In this document: positions 61,227 to 64,000 of the stretch, piece by piece | How positions within the stretch are numbered: position 1 is the first letter of the stretch | Layout: the number at the start of each line of letters is the position of its first letter | Made by a program: the position numbers and the translations under genes | Source: Pseudomonadota bacterium | Lineage (GTDB): Bacteria; Pseudomonadota; Gammaproteobacteria; Steroidobacterales; Steroidobacteraceae | Assembly: GCA_016705325.1 (NCBI GenBank) | Contig: JADIYJ010000017.1 | Span: 58,421-122,420 of the forward strand | DNA length: 64,000 nt | Reading direction: 5' to 3' | The notes under the pieces: model-generated | Database searches by the model: none | Seen by the model: only the letters and a program-made list of their open reading frames with translations | What the model was told of the DNA's origin: nothing

Positions 61227-62087
61227 ATGGCCACCGAAGTCTGCCAACTGATCGCGGAAGGCCGCTCGCGCTTGCGACCCGTGACGGACCAGCCGGGTCA
61301 TGAAGCCGAGATCCTGCTCGCCGCCGCACTCGGCAAGTCGCGCGCCTGGATCATGGCCCACCCCGAGGAGCGCATCCTCGACTGCGAAGCCACGGACCGC
61401 TACGAGGCCTATGTCACGCGGCGCTCGCACGGCGAACCGGTGGCCTACGTGCTCGGCGAGAAGGAATTCTGGTCGCTGCCGCTTGAGGTCACGCCGGACG
61501 TGCTCATTCCACGACCCGAGACCGAACTCGTCGTCGAAGTCGCCCTGACCCACCTCCTTCGCGGCCAGCAGGCGCGGGTGCTCGACCTCGCTGCGGGCAG
61601 CGGTGCGATAGCACTGGCGCTTGCCCGGGAACTGCCGCGCATCACCGTCATTGGCACGGACATCTCTGCGGCGGCCATCGCCGTGGCGCAGCGCAACGCG
61701 CGACGACTCGGCCTCGCCAACGTCCAGTTCAGGACGGGCAACTGGTTCGATCCGGTCGCGGAGGAACGATTTGACCTGATCGCCAGCAATCCTCCGTACA
61801 TCGCCGCATCCGACGATCGCGTCGAACCAGCCGTGCGCCGCTTCGAACCGCACGGTGCGTTGTTCGGGGGAACGGACGGGCTCGAGGCACTGCGGGAGAT
61901 CACCGGCGCGGCGGGCGGTCACCGGTCGCCAGGAGGTTGGCTGGTCGTCGAGCACGGGGACCGGCAGGGCCCTGCCGTGCGCGAACTGCTGAGTGCGGCG
62001 GGGTTCGCCGCCATCACGACCCACCAGGATCTGGCCGGTCTCGACCGCTGCACGGCAGGCCGCTGGCCGGGACGCCCCGGAGCGTGA
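61227..62087 (+). CDS. prmC: Release factor glutamine methyltransferase PrmC
   Basis: A 286-residue protein. The N-terminal helical part precedes PVAYVLGEKEFWSLPLEV, then IPRPETELVVE, the SAM site VLDLAAGSGAIALALA and N-P-P-Y-I. It methylates the GGQ glutamine of RF1 and RF2; hence its place after prfA. No ribosome-binding site is seen before the ATG. Confidence 0.95.
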   Translation: MATEVCQLIAEGRSRLRPVTDQPGHEAEILLAAALGKSRAWIMAHPEERILDCEATDRYEAYVTRRSHGEPVAYVLGEKEFWSLPLEVTPDVLIPRPETELVVEVALTHLLRGQQARVLDLAAGSGAIALALARELPRITVIGTDISAAAIAVAQRNARRLGLANVQFRTGNWFDPVAEERFDLIASNPPYIAASDDRVEPAVRRFEPHGALFGGTDGLEALREITGAAGGHRSPGGWLVVEHGDRQGPAVRELLSAAGFAAITTHQDLAGLDRCTAGRWPGRPGA

Positions 62088-62157
62088 CATCGGGCCGCCG
62101 CCCGTTCACTATGCGCACCCTCTTTCGTTCCACCTTTCGCAGGCAGGTCACGCAGCT

Positions 62158-62652
62158 ATGATCCGATTCGAAACCTCGCTCGGCGCATTCACGATCGAAC
62201 TCTTCGAGAAGGATGCGCCCGCCACGGTGCAGAATTTCCTCGACTACGTCGACGCCGGCCATTTCGACGGCACCGTCTTCCATCGCGTGATCCCGGGCTT
62301 CGTCGTGCAGGGCGGCGGCATGACCGAGGACATGAAACAGAGGTCGACGCGCGCGCCGATCAAGAACGAGGCCGACAATGGCGTCAAGAACCGGCGCGGC
62401 ACGCTGTCGATGGCGCGCACCAACGATCCGCACAGCGCCACCTCGCAGTTCTTCATCAACCTGGTCGACAACTCCAGCCTCGACCCGGGTCGCGGCGGTG
62501 CCGGCTATGCCGTGTTCGGCTGCGTGTCCGAGGGTATGTCGGTGATCGACGCAATGGCCAAGGTCAAGACCGGCCGTCGCGGTATGCACGACGACGTGCC
62601 GGCCGAGCCGATCAAGGTCATCAGCGCGACGCGCGCCACCGCCGCCAAGTAA
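62158..62652 (+). CDS. ppiB: Peptidyl-prolyl cis-trans isomerase, cyclophilin type (PpiB-like)
   Basis: A 164-residue cytoplasmic cyclophilin without signal peptide. It has FDGTVFHRVIPGFVVQGG, SQFFINLVDN and GYAVFGCVSEGM, with the catalytic arginine in FHRV. It speeds proline isomerisation. A longer frame upstream overlaps prmC and is not used. Confidence 0.93.
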   Translation: MIRFETSLGAFTIELFEKDAPATVQNFLDYVDAGHFDGTVFHRVIPGFVVQGGGMTEDMKQRSTRAPIKNEADNGVKNRRGTLSMARTNDPHSATSQFFINLVDNSSLDPGRGGAGYAVFGCVSEGMSVIDAMAKVKTGRRGMHDDVPAEPIKVISATRATAAK

Positions 62653-62691
62653 TCCACCCGGTAATCCACAGCTTTTCCGGGGCGACACCAG

Positions 62692-63411
62692 ATGGCAGGA
62701 CGTCGGCGCGGGCTGGCGGGCCGGACCCTGCGCGGCCTGCGGCTCGCAGGTCTCGCCTGGGCGGCACTGACGCTGCTCACGGTGGTCGCGTTCCGCTGGA
62801 TCGATCCGCCGTTCACGACCTTCATGCTCACGGACCGTATCGGCGCGCTGTTCTCGCGCGAGAAAGACTACGATTTCAGTCACGACTGGGTCGACTGGGA
62901 CCGGATCTCGAAGTACGCGGCCGTCGCGGTGATTGCTGCCGAGGACCAGACGTTTCCCCACCACCGCGGGTTCGACTTCAAGCAGATCGACAAGGCGCTC
63001 GCGGATCGTGAACGCGGCCGCCGCGTGCGCGGCGCCAGCACGATCTCGCAGCAGGTCGCCAAGAACATTTTCCTGTGGCGCGGGCAGAGCTGGTTCCGCA
63101 AGGGGCTCGAGGCTGGCATAACCGTGCTGATCGAGACCTGCTGGAGCAAACAACGCATCCTCGAGGTCTACCTGAACATCGCCGAGTTCGGGCGTGGCAC
63201 GTACGGCGTGCAGGCCGCCAGCCGCCGCTACTTCCACAAGGACGCCGCGAAGCTGACTCGCTCGGAGGCAGCGCTGCTCGCGGCAGTGCTGCCTGCTCCA
63301 ACGCGCTTCAAGGTCTCGGCACCGTCGACCTACGTCAGGAAACGGCAGGCCTGGATCCAGCGGCAGATGTACGCGCTCGGCGGAACGTCCTACCTGGCGG
63401 AGTTGCGCTGA
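62692..63411 (+). CDS. mtgA: Monofunctional peptidoglycan glycosyltransferase MtgA
   Basis: A 239-residue protein. An N-terminal membrane segment (about residues 15-35) precedes a GT51 domain with the catalytic glutamate in AAEDQTFPHHRGFD, GASTISQQVAKN and EVYLNIAEFGRGTYGV. It polymerises lipid II glycan chains in the periplasm without a transpeptidase domain. Confidence 0.95.
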   Translation: MAGRRRGLAGRTLRGLRLAGLAWAALTLLTVVAFRWIDPPFTTFMLTDRIGALFSREKDYDFSHDWVDWDRISKYAAVAVIAAEDQTFPHHRGFDFKQIDKALADRERGRRVRGASTISQQVAKNIFLWRGQSWFRKGLEAGITVLIETCWSKQRILEVYLNIAEFGRGTYGVQAASRRYFHKDAAKLTRSEAALLAAVLPAPTRFKVSAPSTYVRKRQAWIQRQMYALGGTSYLAELR

Positions 63412-63463
63412 CGACGGCAAGCTTGGGCTGCCGGCTCGAAACAATGCCGGCCGGGGATACTGC

Positions 63464-64000
63464 ATGACCAAGGCAACGGCAGCACGCCGCACCCACATCG
63501 CCATCATCGGCGCGGGGCATTCGGGCCTGTGCATGGGGATGCGCCTCAAGCAGGCCGGCCTGCACGATTTCGTGATCCTCGAAAAAGCCGCCACGCTCGG
63601 CGGCACCTGGCGCGACAACACGTACCCCGGCGCGTCCTGTGACGCGCCCTCGTTCCTTTACAGCTTTTCGTTCGCGCAGAAGACCGATTGGAGCCGGCGT
63701 TTCGCCTGGCAGCCGGAGCTGCTCGGTTACTCGACTGAGCTCGCCATCAAGCACGGCTTGCTGCCGCATTGCCGCTTCAATGCAGAGGTCGCGCGGATCG
63801 CGTATGACGAGACCGCCAACACATGGACGCTGGCCTGCGCGGACGGCACGGAAATCGTCGCCGACTTCGTCATCGCGGGCGTCGGGCAACTCAACCGGCC
63901 GTCCACCCCGCCGATTGCCGGCCAGTCCACCTTCGCCGGTACGCAGTTTCATTCGGCGCAGTGGAATCATGCCGCGGATCTGGCCGGCAAGCACATCGCC
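63464..64000 (+). CDS. FAD-dependent monooxygenase (Baeyer-Villiger type), 3' end outside window
   Basis: The frame opens at ATG 63464 and is still open at the window end (179 codons). It has the FAD site AIIGAGHSGLCMGMRLKQAG, then EKAATLGGTWRDNTYPGASC and D-A-P-S-F-L-Y-S-F. This G-G-T-W-x-x-N-x-Y-P-G-x-x-C-D pattern is typical of class B Baeyer-Villiger monooxygenases and their flavin relatives. The fingerprint and NADPH motifs lie outside. Substrate unknown. Confidence 0.87.
   Translation, partial: MTKATAARRTHIAIIGAGHSGLCMGMRLKQAGLHDFVILEKAATLGGTWRDNTYPGASCDAPSFLYSFSFAQKTDWSRRFAWQPELLGYSTELAIKHGLLPHCRFNAEVARIAYDETANTWTLACADGTEIVADFVIAGVGQLNRPSTPPIAGQSTFAGTQFHSAQWNHAADLAGKHIA

Overview
The window is a GC-rich, densely coded chromosome segment from what is most likely a gammaproteobacterium, perhaps a relative of the Xanthomonadales, Steroidobacterales or Nevskiales. 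The evidence is the gene order lolB-ispE-tRNA-Gln-prs-rplY-pth-ychF, divergent from hemA-prfA-prmC; both tRNA genes encoding their 3' CCA; a Pseudomonas-like spuABCDEFGH polyamine operon with divergent spuI; and a long Ctc-type L25. No gap between genes exceeds 300 bases. The longest are 11340-11628 (a large palindrome), 44708-44992 (nothing recognised) and 49494-49762 (nothing recognised).

Layout. 1-8.2 kb: the end of an ArnT-like glycosyltransferase, an exported protein with kinase-like motifs, an exported metallophosphoesterase, and on the other strand an ATP/ADP-carrier-like transporter, a lipoprotein and a membrane-bound CadC-type regulator with TPRs. 8.2-14 kb: an ATGA-overlapping operon (aminotransferase, omega-amidase, Cys/Met-type PLP enzyme), then a penicillin-acylase-family hydrolase. 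14-15.6 kb: a ParE/RHH toxin-antitoxin pair and a frameshifted lipoprotein gene. 15.7-38.8 kb: a polyamine-use region. It holds polyphosphate glucokinase, the spuA-H operon on the minus strand, divergent spuI-puuB, then aguB, puuC, a MaoC/Pta fusion, the puuR-like repressor and an omega-aminotransferase, with rlmKL, queD and an exonuclease/GIY-YIG gene inside the same minus-strand run. 38.8-49.8 kb: a porin-like protein, cupin, second PRPP synthetase, HPF, an APH/P-loop fusion, a dicarboxylate symporter, a DNA glycosylase, small envelope proteins, and higBA with a further antidote gene. 49.8-64 kb: tRNA-Met, an unknown secreted protein and the housekeeping core (ychF, pth, rplY, prs, tRNA-Gln, ispE, lolB / hemA, prfA, prmC), then ppiB, mtgA and the start of a flavin monooxygenase.

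The polyamine genes form a coherent route: uptake by SpuDEFGH, gamma-glutamylation by SpuB/SpuI, oxidation by PuuB and PuuC, hydrolysis by SpuA, a parallel transaminase route through SpuC, and putrescine production from N-carbamoylputrescine by AguB. A PuuR-like repressor sits beside the omega-aminotransferase.

Two kinds of non-coding structure stand out. Four intercistronic elements carry heptamer tracts (AGTGATT and variants) facing their reverse complement across a short GC-rich centre. Two long, almost perfect palindromes have unrelated arms but nearly the same loop core. Two genes, ispE and a lipoprotein gene, carry apparent single-base frameshifts. Since ispE should be essential, sequence error is the first explanation for both.
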